DNA of 20,715 nucleotides from Methylococcaceae bacterium (GTDB taxonomy: Bacteria > Pseudomonadota > Gammaproteobacteria > Methylococcales > Methylomonadaceae), in the NCBI GenBank assembly GCA_013138855.1, contig WTBX01000330.1:1-20715 (forward strand), read 5' to 3'. Under the pieces are notes generated by a model. It had not been told where the DNA came from. It made no database searches and saw nothing but the letters and a program-made list of their open reading frames with translations. Numbering within the stretch: the stretch's first letter is position 1; every line of letters begins with the position of its first letter. Both the position numbers and the translations under genes were made by a program. Of the stretch, positions 1 through 7,663 are shown piece after piece.

Positions 1-1815
1 CAAGGCACGGTCGAATGGGCAGATAATTTTGATGGTACCTTAAAAGAGCCGAAATTACTGCCCGCTCGTCTGCCAAATATTTTATTAAACGGCACGATGG
101 GCATTGCAGTCGGTATGGCAACCGATATACCACCCCATAATTTACGCGAAGTGGCGAATGCTTGTATCGAATTATTAGATGAACCTGAAACCTCATTAGA
201 GGCTTTATTAAAGCACGTTAAAGCCCCTGATTATCCAACCGAAGCGGAAATTATTACCCCTGCCGAAGATATAGCCAAACTTTATCGTACAGGTTCTGGC
301 TCGATAAAAATGCGGGCTAAATATGAGCAGGAAGAGAACAATATCATTATCACTGCCCTGCCCCATCAAGTTTCTGGCTCAAAATTAATCGAGCAAATTG
401 CTGCCCAAATGCAGGCTAAAAAATTGCCGATGATTGAAGATTTGCGTGATGAATCAGACCACGAAAATCCAACGCGCTTAGTCATCATTCCCCGCTCACG
501 CCGTACCGATGCAGCAGCGGTAATGTCACATTTATTTGTGACCACCGATTTAGAAAAAAACTATCGTGTCAATATGAACATGATAGGGCTAGATGGTAAA
601 CCCCAAGTTAAAAACCTGCGTGAAATTTTAGTCGAATGGTTAGAATTTCGTACTATCACCGTCCGCAAACGACTACAGCATCGTTTAGATAAAATTCTCA
701 CACGCCTGCATATTTTAGAAGGGATGTTAGTCGCCTTTTTAAATATAGATGAAGTGATTGCGATTATCCGCGAAGAAGATAAACCTAAGCCTGTATTAAT
801 GGCGTATTTTGATTTGAGTGATAAACAAGCAGAATCTGTGTTAGAACTTAAATTACGTCAACTTGCTAAACTTGAAGAAATTAAAATCACGGCTGAACAA
901 GCGGAGTTAGAAAAAGAACGTGCTAGTTTAGAAAAAACGTTAGCCTCGTCGCGTTTATTAAATCGTTTAATTAAAAAAGAATTAATGAGCGATGCCCAAA
1001 AATACGGTGATTTACGTCGTTCACCGTTAATCGAACGTGAATCGGCACAAGCTTTAGATACCACCGCCTTAATTTCTAACGAACCATTAACGATTATTCT
1101 GTCCGAAAAAGGCTGGATTCGTGCCGCCAAAGGGCATGATATTGATGTTGAAGCCTTGAATTATCGCTCAGGCGATAGTTATTTAGATGGCGTGAAAGGA
1201 CGTAGCACTCAACCAGTTTATATTTTAGATTCAACAGGGCGCGTTTATACCTCTTCGACTCACGATTTACCTTCGGCGCGTAGTCAAGGTGAACCGTTGA
1301 CTGGACGTTTAAAGCCCGCTGCGGGGGTATTATTCACTAATTTATTAAGCGGTAATCCTGATGATTGCTATTTACTCGCTAGTAATGCGGGTTATGGTTT
1401 TAGGGTGCAACTCAAAGACTTGCAAACTAAGAATAAAGCAGGGAAAGCGGGGATTACTTTACCCAAGGAATCTCAAGTTTTAAGTCCTTTAGCAATTCCT
1501 GATGAAAATGCTTTATTAGCGGTGATAACGGCGCAAGGGCGATTACTTATTTTTCCAGTTGCCGAATTACCTGCGTTATCAAAAGGCAAAGGTAATAAAA
1601 TCATTCAAATTCCACCGAAAGATTTAGCGTCTAAAGAAGATGAGCTAAAACTCATGGCGGTATTATCGGAAGGTCAGAGTTTGAAAATTTTATCAGGTAA
1701 ACGTCATCTGACTTTAAAAGCCGTTGATATAGAACGCTATACTGCAAATCGAGCAAAACGCGGTGCGGTATTACCAAGAGGCTTTCAGAAAGTTGATGGT
1801 ATCAATGTTGAATAA
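1..1815 (+). CDS. parC: DNA topoisomerase IV subunit A, 5'-truncated by the window edge
   Basis: ParC cuts and rejoins DNA; with ParE it decatenates daughter chromosomes in the cytoplasm. The frame is open from base 1, so about 140 N-terminal residues, including the active-site tyrosine region, lie outside the window. The 604 visible residues start in the conserved stretch QGTVEWADNFDGTL, followed by LPARLPNILLNG and GIAVGMATDIPPHNLREVA, all close to E. coli ParC as I recall it. The second half (from about residue 370) is the beta-pinwheel C-terminal domain, with YRSGDSYLDGVKGRS and DLPSARSQGEPLTGRLKP. These ParC-type motifs, and the lack of a GyrA-box sequence, favour ParC over GyrA. The end looks intact: the stop is followed 12 bases later by a dyad repeat. 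An internal ATG at 97 is not a start. parE is not in the window. Confidence 0.95.
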   Translation, partial: QGTVEWADNFDGTLKEPKLLPARLPNILLNGTMGIAVGMATDIPPHNLREVANACIELLDEPETSLEALLKHVKAPDYPTEAEIITPAEDIAKLYRTGSGSIKMRAKYEQEENNIIITALPHQVSGSKLIEQIAAQMQAKKLPMIEDLRDESDHENPTRLVIIPRSRRTDAAAVMSHLFVTTDLEKNYRVNMNMIGLDGKPQVKNLREILVEWLEFRTITVRKRLQHRLDKILTRLHILEGMLVAFLNIDEVIAIIREEDKPKPVLMAYFDLSDKQAESVLELKLRQLAKLEEIKITAEQAELEKERASLEKTLASSRLLNRLIKKELMSDAQKYGDLRRSPLIERESAQALDTTALISNEPLTIILSEKGWIRAAKGHDIDVEALNYRSGDSYLDGVKGRSTQPVYILDSTGRVYTSSTHDLPSARSQGEPLTGRLKPAAGVLFTNLLSGNPDDCYLLASNAGYGFRVQLKDLQTKNKAGKAGITLPKESQVLSPLAIPDENALLAVITAQGRLLIFPVAELPALSKGKGNKIIQIPPKDLASKEDELKLMAVLSEGQSLKILSGKRHLTLKAVDIERYTANRAKRGAVLPRGFQKVDGINVE

Positions 1816-1827
1816 TCTTATTCCTCA

Positions 1828-1920
1828 AAGGAAACGCGACTTTTAGTCGCGCACGAAGTTTAATTTATAAATCTTGGAGATGTTTTTAGGTCTCGTGCGC
1901 GACTAAAAGTCGCGCCTCCA
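1828..1920. repeat. Dyad repeat, complete copy (CGCGAC-TTTTA-GTCGCG arms)
   Basis: A 93-bp element directly after parC. Each end is itself a small hairpin: CGCGAC-TTTTA-GTCGCG at 1835-1851 and CGCGAC-TAAAA-GTCGCG at 1898-1914. The two ends are also inverted repeats of each other, with an asymmetric AT-rich centre. The reverse complement of 1863-1920 matches 2304-2361 over 58 bp. It may also act as a transcription terminator for parC, but it lacks a clear T-run, so this is only a possibility. Confidence 0.8.
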
Positions 1921-1954
1921 TTACGTATTTAAAACCATACTCAGGTCTAAAAAG

Positions 1955-2248
1955 ATGAGGCTATTGGCAATCAAACAAAAACAAGCGGGTTACTTGTTGG
2001 AAGTGCCGCTTATTTTGATGTTAACGGCAATGATTCTCGCGATTTTTTTACCCATATTGTCAGAAATTCCTTTCAAACTCTTAAGCCTCATTGCCGCGCC
2101 CATCTTTATTGCTTGTTTTTACTACATGATTGTTACACCAGGTTGGCAGCCTAATCCAAGTACCTTAAGTCGTCGTGGACGGTTGATTTCTTTTTTTGGG
2201 ATGAGTGCCTTGGTGATTTTCATAACCGTTGTTTATTTATTCCAGTAA
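1955..2248 (+). CDS. Small membrane protein of unknown function
   Basis: A 97-residue protein that I do not recognise. Three hydrophobic segments are visible: about residues 14-34, 38-61 and 79-96. The N-terminus is basic (MRLLAIKQKQ). A polar loop with PGWQPNPSTLSRRGR (about 62-76) separates helices 2 and 3, and its positive charges suggest that this loop is cytoplasmic. The start at 1955 has no strong ribosome-binding site; the only purine-rich stretch just upstream is AAAAAG. The gene lies between two copies of the same dyad repeat (1828-1920 and 2304-2361) in opposite orientation. It is probably a real gene, because the hydrophobic pattern is coherent and nothing else covers the region. 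No function is assigned. Confidence 0.65.
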   Translation: MRLLAIKQKQAGYLLEVPLILMLTAMILAIFLPILSEIPFKLLSLIAAPIFIACFYYMIVTPGWQPNPSTLSRRGRLISFFGMSALVIFITVVYLFQ

Positions 2249-2303
2249 ATAATTGACACGATTAAAATTTAGCTTTCTCCCAACAAAATAATTACAGCTT
2301 ACT

Positions 2304-2361
2304 TGGAGACGCGACTTTTAGTCGCGCACGAAACCTAAAAGCATCTTCAAAATCTATAAAT
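2304..2361. repeat. Dyad repeat, partial second copy
   Basis: 58 bp matching the reverse complement of 1863-1920. I count six differences, all transitions (G/A or C/T). The small hairpin CGCGAC-TTTTA-GTCGCG is intact. Similarity stops after TATAAAT, so the distal arm is missing. Confidence 0.8.
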
Positions 2362-2410
2362 CTAGACAAATTAAAATAAGCTCGCTTTAAAATTCATACA
2401 TAAAACTTCG

Positions 2411-2440
2411 AGTCCTTGTGTCCCATGTTAAGTTGGTAGC
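2411..2440 (+). repeat. Hairpin-associated tail motif, solitary copy
   Basis: A 30-bp stretch starting AGTCCTTGTGTCCC and ending TTGGTAGC. It matches 19235-19264 at about 26 of 30 positions. At 19188-19240 the first bases of this motif form the right arm of a long hairpin. Here no left arm is visible, so this looks like a truncated copy. Weaker relatives of the tail follow hairpins at 7533-7553 and 15818-15838. Confidence 0.6.
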
Positions 2441-2491
2441 CATTAAAAGTATGATAATTAATTTTTTGTACTTTTAGTTTCAGAGCAATAC

Positions 2492-2538
2492 GGTTAAGCC
2501 GTTCATACTTTGATAAGCCCAGCACGAACGGCTTAATC
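2492..2538 (-). terminator. Inverted repeat, possible terminator of the DUF1287 gene
   Basis: Arms TTAAGCCGTTC (2494-2504) and GAACGGCTTAA (2526-2536) form a perfect 11-bp stem with a 21-base loop, 40 bp past the stop of the minus-strand DUF1287 gene. There is no T-run after the stem on the minus strand. It could be a weak or factor-assisted terminator, or simply another repeat. Confidence 0.35.
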
Positions 2539-2578
2539 TTATGTTATTGATAGCTTTAATCGTACAGGTCGCAAAATA

Positions 2579-3181
2579 TTAGTGTGACCAGTTACCGTAA
2601 TAACGATAATGCCCCGTGATAGGGTAACTAAACAGCATATCTTCTAGCGTAGTGCCTGCACCGATGTTATGAACAATTAATGGGCGTTGACCATCAGCAG
2701 AACGCTTATCAGTGACAATGCCGATATGAGGTAAATTGGGCGGCACTGTCCATGTCACTAAATCGCCTGCCACATAATCGGCTGCGTTATCAGTGACTTT
2801 TAAGGCTAAACCTTTACGCTTAAACAGTGTTTGTAAATTTGGCACGCGTCTGTGGTCGATATTTTTATCGGTGCGTTTTAAACCCCATTTTTTCGGATAA
2901 ACTGAGAAATGACCGCGCATATCTTCATGTACATCTTTTTGTAAATCTATCCCTAATTTTCGATAAACCCTCACGACAACATCAGTACAAACTCCGATAT
3001 TATCAGGGACATCACCATTAGGATAATCTAAGCGTAAATAACTGCCATCATAGCGAACTTCGTGGGTGGTACGTTCTAAAGCGGCGACAACTAATTTTTT
3101 GGAAAAGTCATGCGGCTCGCCTTGCCGCTCTGCCATGACGGTTAACGGTAATGACAATATGAAGAAAATTAGCTTTTTCAT
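2579..3181 (-). CDS. Secreted DUF1287 family protein (papain-like/NlpC-like fold)
   Basis: A 200-residue protein with a clear signal peptide (MKKLIFFILSLPLTVMA, cleavage likely after residue 17), so it is exported to the periplasm. The body fits the DUF1287 family: LDYPNGDVPDNIGVCTDVVVR (about 51-71), KKWGLKRTDKNIDHRRVPNL, GDLVTW and LPHIGIVTD, and a late VHNIGAGT. Cys65, His152 and His171 are in the positions expected for a cysteine-hydrolase-like fold; the family is often compared with NlpC/P60 cell-wall hydrolases, but its substrate is not established. The length is normal for the family. The start overlaps the stop of the upstream HAD gene by 4 bp (ATGA), so the two are probably translationally coupled. 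Family assignment is firm; enzymatic activity is inferred. Confidence 0.85.
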   Translation of the reverse strand: MKKLIFFILSLPLTVMAERQGEPHDFSKKLVVAALERTTHEVRYDGSYLRLDYPNGDVPDNIGVCTDVVVRVYRKLGIDLQKDVHEDMRGHFSVYPKKWGLKRTDKNIDHRRVPNLQTLFKRKGLALKVTDNAADYVAGDLVTWTVPPNLPHIGIVTDKRSADGQRPLIVHNIGAGTTLEDMLFSYPITGHYRYYGNWSH

Positions 3182-3933
3182 CTTAAAAAATCGGCAATAT
3201 CAATTAATTCAAAATGCGGTTGTTCGCTGGCTTGCTGCTTATCTTGCTTGGTGTTGTAGCCCCAGCGAGCAAAAAATAACTTAATACTTTTCAACTTATC
3301 ATTCGCTAAGACGTTAAACAGCGTTGGCAGACGGTCTTCGACAAAATAAAAATCTTGTTGTGGGTGTTTGGCTAATAGCTCAGTCAAAACCGCTTCCTTG
3401 CTCATATTTCTATCTAATCCAAAAATTTTTTCTTCGGCTAATTCAATTTGAGCCGCTGTTAATATTTGGGTGACGAAACGCTCCTGCTTAGTCGTGATGA
3501 TATACCAAGTAGATTCTTGATTCAGTGCCTGTAATTTTTCAGCAATTGATGGAAATAATGGATTCATCCTTATCCATTCATCTAAATTCTGATTAATCCA
3601 GTTATCCCTAGTTTCTCCAAAAAGTTTTTTTAAAAAACTAACCTCTTGATTTAAGTTATCTAGGGTTTGTTGTATTTTGTTGGCATAATCAGCTAACAAG
3701 GCTTCGACGGTTTCGCCATTATGTAATAAACGTATGATTAAAATGGATTCGTAACCTGTTTCGAGCAGAGGGCGGACTAGGCGGAATTGTTCGATTAATG
3801 CTTGTGAGGGGAGAGCGGTGTTGATGTCATCCCATAATTTTGAAGCCGCTTTCCAGCCTGTTATGGCTGTTTCTACCGCGCTGTCACAGATTACACCGTC
3901 AAAATCGAGTGCATATATAATATTTTGTTTCAT
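3178..3933 (-). CDS. HAD-like hydrolase
   Basis: A 251-residue cytoplasmic protein of the haloacid dehalogenase superfamily. Motif I is DFDGV at 10-14 (nucleophile Asp10, acid/base Asp12). Motif II is the ITT at 146-148, a plausible Lys for motif III is Lys179, and the motif IV acidic pair is Glu199-Asp200 in FVEDRLPTL. The region between motifs I and II (about 20-135) is a helical cap, so a small phosphorylated substrate is likely, but the sequence does not identify it. The gene shares an ATGA overlap with the downstream DUF1287 gene. The upstream neighbour ygfZ is on the same strand, 47 bp away, so the three genes may be one transcript. Nothing is truncated. Confidence 0.85.
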   Translation of the reverse strand: MKQNIIYALDFDGVICDSAVETAITGWKAASKLWDDINTALPSQALIEQFRLVRPLLETGYESILIIRLLHNGETVEALLADYANKIQQTLDNLNQEVSFLKKLFGETRDNWINQNLDEWIRMNPLFPSIAEKLQALNQESTWYIITTKQERFVTQILTAAQIELAEEKIFGLDRNMSKEAVLTELLAKHPQQDFYFVEDRLPTLFNVLANDKLKSIKLFFARWGYNTKQDKQQASEQPHFELIDIADFLR

Positions 3934-3980
3934 CTATGATTATTTAAATAGTTGGATTTAGGTGTCTGACATGGTGAATT

Positions 3981-4943
3981 TTATATTAACTGAATTGCAT
4001 CCTGATTCGGGTTATCCAGTTTTAAAGTGGTTGCTTCAGTAGCGGTGGTTTGCATAACGATGAGTAGTCTTTGTTTATCATGCAATTTATCGTTATTAAT
4101 TATTTTACCAACCGTTTCACCGTTTTCATTAAGAATACTGCCACCCTTTAATGAAATATCAGCCGCACATTCTGCTACAAATAACGCTCGCTTTGCTTTA
4201 CCTAAATAATGCGTACGCGCGACGACTTCCTGCCCTGTATAACAACCTTTATCAAAGCTGATACCGCCCAATTTATCTATATTTAGCATTTGTGGAATAT
4301 ATTCCTCACTACTGTCATTATCTAACCACGCTAGGCCTGAGCTAATATCCAGATAATTCCAATAGTGTGAGTTGTGCGCCTCAATTTCTTCTTCAAGCCA
4401 TAAATTCCAATGCTTTATCGTGCTTTCAATTTTAGCAACAATTAAATAACGCGAATTGGGGAGTTTAATAATTTCACCTTGGCGAGAAAAATCATCAACA
4501 GGAAATTCGCTCTTATTTGCTTGTGCTTGTGAACAACATAATCCGCTAAAACAAAAATCATGCGAAACATCGCTTAACTGCACTGCCGAACGCAAAATAT
4601 ACATTTTTAATTTTTTATGTACTTTTTCTAACAACACCGAAGGCAGAATTAAAAAGAAGTCATCATCCTGTTTAAAAATTAATAAGGTGGTAATTGTGCG
4701 TCCTTTAGCATTGCAGAAAGCAGCAAAAAAACTGTTATCACTCTTTAATTCATTAACATTACAGGTAAGCTGTCCTTGTAAAAACTGTGCGGCATCATGA
4801 CCTGTTACCTTTAACATCCCTAGTTGAGAGAGCGGGTAAATGGCAGAATGTAAATTGCTTGGCATTTCTGCAAATTGAATCGTGCCATCATCTAAAAAAA
4901 CAGCCTGTTGAGTACTTAAAAAGTCCAGCCAATTTGGGTTCAT
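3981..4943 (-). CDS. ygfZ: Folate-binding protein YgfZ (GcvT-like, Fe-S cluster maintenance)
   Basis: YgfZ is a tetrahydrofolate-binding relative of the glycine cleavage T protein; in E. coli it supports assembly or repair of certain iron-sulfur enzymes. This 320-residue protein has the family hallmark KGCYTGQEVVAR, with the essential Cys at residue 234. The N-terminal half has the usual LGMLKVTGHDAAQFLQGQLTCNV and FFAAFCNAKGRTITTLLIF. Length fits the family. The ATG at 4943 begins MNPNWLDFL, and no strong Shine-Dalgarno sequence is visible upstream. The gene is divergent from the CysJ-type gene, with 195 bp between the two starts. CysJ works with CysI, a 4Fe-4S/siroheme enzyme, so the pairing may be more than chance, but that is speculative. 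Confidence 0.93.
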   Translation of the reverse strand: MNPNWLDFLSTQQAVFLDDGTIQFAEMPSNLHSAIYPLSQLGMLKVTGHDAAQFLQGQLTCNVNELKSDNSFFAAFCNAKGRTITTLLIFKQDDDFFLILPSVLLEKVHKKLKMYILRSAVQLSDVSHDFCFSGLCCSQAQANKSEFPVDDFSRQGEIIKLPNSRYLIVAKIESTIKHWNLWLEEEIEAHNSHYWNYLDISSGLAWLDNDSSEEYIPQMLNIDKLGGISFDKGCYTGQEVVARTHYLGKAKRALFVAECAADISLKGGSILNENGETVGKIINNDKLHDKQRLLIVMQTTATEATTLKLDNPNQDAIQLI

Positions 4944-5066
4944 ATTATTTTATCGGTAGTTATATTAAACGAAGTAATTATAACCGAGCTATTGTAAAAT
5001 CCATCAGCTTTATGGCTGGTTTTGAAAAAGTGTCTGCTACAAAGCAAAAACTATTTATTAATTTTG

Positions 5067-5095
5067 TTGTGTTATCAGCGTGCTTTTTTTATGCT
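5067..5095 (+). promoter_or_regulatory. Candidate sigma70 promoter for the CysJ-type gene
   Basis: TTGTGT (5067-5072), 17 bases, then TATGCT (5090-5095). The -10 is a fair match and the -35 is weak. Transcription would start near 5102 and give a leader of about 35 bases before the ATG at 5139. Confidence 0.35.
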
Positions 5096-5127
5096 TAGGG
5101 TTTTGATGTTTAGATAAATGCGGTTTT

Positions 5128-5131
5128 GGAG
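5128..5131 (+). promoter_or_regulatory. Ribosome-binding site that sets the CysJ-fusion start
   Basis: GGAG lies 7 bases before the ATG at 5139. The earlier in-frame ATG at 5118 has no such site, so the protein should begin MIKNMTLIPV. Confidence 0.7.
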
Positions 5132-5138
5132 AATAATA

Positions 5139-7325
5139 ATGATAAAAAACATGACCCTCATCCCTGTTCGCACTAGTAGACAAGGGACTTCTTTAAATGC
5201 TGGAAAATTAAAAAAGGATTATCAAGCCGAAACCTCAACGATTGAGCTGCATCGTGAGGATATGGCAGAGCTAGGTGTAAAAAAAGGCGATAAGGTTAAG
5301 CTAAAATCTGAAAATGGTATGGAGGCGGTTGTAGTTTGCAAAGATCGTAAAGGCGAAGATGCGACCGCAGGGCTGATTTTTATGGCGTATGGCCCTACCT
5401 CTAGTTTATTTATGGACGAAGATACCGCAGGTTCAGGAATGCCCTTATCTAAACATTTAGCTATAGACGTTGAAGGGCCTGTTGATGATGATGGTAATGT
5501 TATCAGCTCGACGGTAATGCCGCTTGCCGATGGCAGTGGTTTTGCAGGACAAGCAGGGAGCTTGTTAGCACCTCATCAAACGGCATCATTAAATGCCTTA
5601 TTAGAAAGCGCGATAAATCCTATGCAAGCAGCATGGTTAAGTGGTTACTTTGCGGCCTTAAGTGGTCAGCCTATTTCCTCTGGTGTTGCCGTTGCTGGCG
5701 TTGCTTTACCATTAATGACTATTCTTTATGGTTCACAAACAGGTAATGGTGAAGGTCTGGCAGAAAACTTCCATGAACAAGCACAGGGGAAAGGTTTTAA
5801 TTCCAGAGTCTTGGATATGAGTGACTTTGAACCGTCTAGTATTGCTAATGAAGAAATCCTCTTTATTATCGTCAGCACACACGGTGAAGGTGAACCACCG
5901 ATTGCCGCCGAAAAATTACATGGTTATTTAGAAAAAGGTGAAGCCGCTTCATTAGATAAGCTGAAATATGCGGTGTTTGCTTTAGGTGATAGTAGTTATG
6001 AGTTTTTCTGTAAAACAGGTAAAGATTTTGATGACTTTTTAGAAAAAGCAGGTGCTGCCCGTTTGCTTGATAGAGTCGATGCCGATATTGATTTTGAAGA
6101 ACCTGCGGAAGCATGGATTGAGTCATTATTAGAAAGTTATCAAGTTCTAGCGGGCGCGGTATCAAGCGTAGAGTCAACGGCGAAAAAATCAACAGCTAAA
6201 AGTGATTATTCTAAAACTAACCCTTATTACGCAACGGTACTAGACAATTACAACCTTAATGGTGAAGACTCCGCTAAAGAAACACGGCATGTTGAAATTG
6301 ATTTAGGTGATTCTAAATTAAGCTATGAAGCAGGTGATGCTTTAGGGATTTATCCTTTAAATAATGCTGATTATGTCGATGAATTCATCGCTATATTAGC
6401 GATGGATTGGGCGCAAATGGTTACCATCGGCAAGGAAACTTTAAAACTGCGTGATGCTTTTATCGAAAAAATGGATGTGACCGCTTTAAGTCGCATCAAT
6501 ATGGAAAAATATGCTGACTTAATCGGCAGCGATAAATTAAAAACCTTGTTAGATGATGCGCATAAACAAGAATTTAGTGATTATATCTGGGGTAGACAGA
6601 TTTTAGATTTAGTCGAAGATTACCCCGCAGTCGGGATTAGTGCGCAAGATTTTATTGGCGTATTGCGTAAGATTCCCGCACGACTCTATTCAATTGCCTC
6701 CAGCATCAAGGCTTATCCTAATCAAGTGCATTTATTAATTGGTGCAGTGCGTTATAACAGTTTTGACCGCGACCGTGAGGGGGTCTGTTCTACTTATTTA
6801 TCAGGACGCATGACTGCCGAGCAAAAACTAGCGGTTTATGTACAGCCGAATAAAAATTTCCGTTTACCCGAAAATCCAGAGGTTCCCGTCATAATGGTAG
6901 GGCCTGGAACAGGACTTGCGCCATTTTGCTCATTTTTGCAAGAACGTCAAGCCATAGATGCAAAAGGTAAAAACTGGTTGTTCTTTGGCGATCAACACGA
7001 AGCTTGTGATTTTCTTTATGCTGATAAATTAACTAAACAGCATGAAGATGGGCTGTTAACTAAATTAAGTTTGGCATTTTCCAGAGATCAGGAGCAAAAA
7101 ATTTATGTGCAAACACGAATCTTAGAAGCCTCTAAAGAAATTTATGAATGGTTAGAAGCAGGTGCGTATTTTTATATTTGTGGCGATGCTTCACGCATGG
7201 CAACCGATGTGCATAATGCTTTGATAGAGAGCGTGGCTAAAGAGGGGGGGAAATCTCAGCAAGAAGCAGAAGATTATATTAACGCGCTAGTGGATGCTAA
7301 ACGTTATCAGCGTGATGTTTATTAA
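5139..7325 (+). CDS. cysJ: CysJ-type sulfite reductase flavoprotein with an N-terminal FwdD-like molybdopterin-dinucleotide-binding domain
   Basis: A 728-residue protein in two parts. Residues about 4-113 match subunit D of formylmethanofuran dehydrogenase (FwdD/FmdD), a beta-barrel that contacts the pterin cofactor: DMAELGVKKGDKVKL, GLIFMAYGPTSSLF and GSGMPLSKH. Residues about 140-728 are a complete CysJ: the N-terminal helix with AAWLSGYF; a flavodoxin FMN domain (GSQTGN 198-203, STHGEGEPP 246-254, LGDSSYEFF); an FAD domain (RLYSIASS 515-522, GVCSTY 548-553); an NADPH domain (GPGTGLAPF 588-596, CGDASRMA 681-688); and the C-terminal YQRDVY. CysJ passes electrons from NADPH to the CysI haem protein for sulfite reduction. 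E. coli CysJ has about 600 residues, so the extension is an addition, not a replacement. cysI is not nearby. The added domain hints at a molybdenum or tungsten enzyme partner, which is unproven. No frameshift or stop separates the parts. Confidence 0.9.
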   Translation: MIKNMTLIPVRTSRQGTSLNAGKLKKDYQAETSTIELHREDMAELGVKKGDKVKLKSENGMEAVVVCKDRKGEDATAGLIFMAYGPTSSLFMDEDTAGSGMPLSKHLAIDVEGPVDDDGNVISSTVMPLADGSGFAGQAGSLLAPHQTASLNALLESAINPMQAAWLSGYFAALSGQPISSGVAVAGVALPLMTILYGSQTGNGEGLAENFHEQAQGKGFNSRVLDMSDFEPSSIANEEILFIIVSTHGEGEPPIAAEKLHGYLEKGEAASLDKLKYAVFALGDSSYEFFCKTGKDFDDFLEKAGAARLLDRVDADIDFEEPAEAWIESLLESYQVLAGAVSSVESTAKKSTAKSDYSKTNPYYATVLDNYNLNGEDSAKETRHVEIDLGDSKLSYEAGDALGIYPLNNADYVDEFIAILAMDWAQMVTIGKETLKLRDAFIEKMDVTALSRINMEKYADLIGSDKLKTLLDDAHKQEFSDYIWGRQILDLVEDYPAVGISAQDFIGVLRKIPARLYSIASSIKAYPNQVHLLIGAVRYNSFDRDREGVCSTYLSGRMTAEQKLAVYVQPNKNFRLPENPEVPVIMVGPGTGLAPFCSFLQERQAIDAKGKNWLFFGDQHEACDFLYADKLTKQHEDGLLTKLSLAFSRDQEQKIYVQTRILEASKEIYEWLEAGAYFYICGDASRMATDVHNALIESVAKEGGKSQQEAEDYINALVDAKRYQRDVY

Positions 7326-7368
7326 GGCTACCGACTTAAGAGGAAATGCTAAATCTATCTGATTTATT

Positions 7369-7471
7369 GTAAGTATTCACCTCCCCCTTTGGAAAAGGGG
7401 GATTGAGGGGGATTTATTTAATAAAATCCCCCCTAACCCCTCTTTTTTTAAGAGGGGGACTGAACACTTAC
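7369..7471. mobile_element. MITE-like element, 103 bp, with 8-bp target duplication
   Basis: The ends are inverted repeats: GTAAGTATTCA on the left, and TGAACACTTAC on the right, whose reverse complement is GTAAGTGTTCA (10 of 11 match). The match continues inward through TCCCCCT. The element is bounded on both sides by GATTTATT (7361-7368 and 7472-7479), which looks like an 8-bp target-site duplication. The interior is G-run/C-run rich and has no coding frame. Ends starting GTAA together with 8-bp duplications fit my recollection of the IS66 family, so a non-autonomous IS66 derivative is a reasonable inference. Confidence 0.75.
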
Positions 7472-7499
7472 GATTTATTCCGTGAAAACATTGAAAATT

Positions 7500-7553
7500 A
7501 GACCTCCGAGGTTTTTAAAACCTCGGAGGTCTGTCCAGTCTTAAGTTGATAGC
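7500..7553. repeat. Hairpin repeat (AGACCTCCGAGG) plus tail motif
   Basis: A perfect 12-bp stem, AGACCTCCGAGG (7500-7511) and CCTCGGAGGTCT (7521-7532), around TTTTTAAAA. The tail that follows, GTCCAGTC then TTAAGTTGATAGC, resembles those at 2411-2440 and 19241-19264. The same stem occurs at 15780-15812. It is not followed by a T-run. Confidence 0.75.
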
Positions 7554-7594
7554 ATACGGTTTAAGTCTTTAATTTTATTATTTAAATCATGAAA

Positions 7595-7623
7595 TTAGCA
7601 AAATAAAATATATTGCATATACT
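7595..7623 (+). promoter_or_regulatory. Candidate sigma70 promoter for the lipoprotein gene
   Basis: TTAGCA (7595-7600), a 17-base spacer and TATACT (7618-7623). The start of transcription would be near 7630, about 35 bases before the ATG at 7664. Confidence 0.45.
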
Positions 7624-7663
7624 CTATTAGGTGAAGTTCATATTAAAGAGCTAAGGTAGTATT

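Larger units (their letters stand above)
2249..2578. other. Intergenic stretch with repeats
   Basis: This 330-bp gap between the small membrane protein gene and the DUF1287 gene has no convincing coding frame. It holds the second, shortened copy of the CGCGAC dyad repeat (2304-2361), a tail motif ending TTGGTAGC (2411-2440) and an inverted repeat close to the 3' end of the minus-strand DUF1287 gene (2494-2536). The rest is AT-rich with nothing recognisable. Confidence 0.7.
7326..7663. other. Intergenic stretch with mobile repeat and hairpin
   Basis: This 338-bp gap carries a MITE-like element (7369-7471), a hairpin plus tail repeat (7500-7553) and a candidate promoter (7595-7623) for the lipoprotein gene. 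I see no coding frame in it. Confidence 0.75.

Noticed and set aside
858..1130. Minus-strand open frame inside parC
   Set aside because: It is fully antisense to a strongly conserved gene and has no protein family features.
1828..1920. A tRNA or other structured RNA gene in the dyad after parC
   Set aside because: The folding is two small identical hairpins in a palindromic element and the sequence repeats at 2304; there is no cloverleaf.
4787..5098. Plus-strand open frame of 103 codons between ygfZ and the CysJ-type gene
   Set aside because: Half of it is antisense to ygfZ, the protein has no recognisable pattern, and the rest covers the likely promoter region.
5118..5138. Earlier in-frame ATG as the start of the CysJ-type gene
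   Set aside because: It lacks a ribosome-binding site, while GGAG stands 7 bases before the ATG at 5139.
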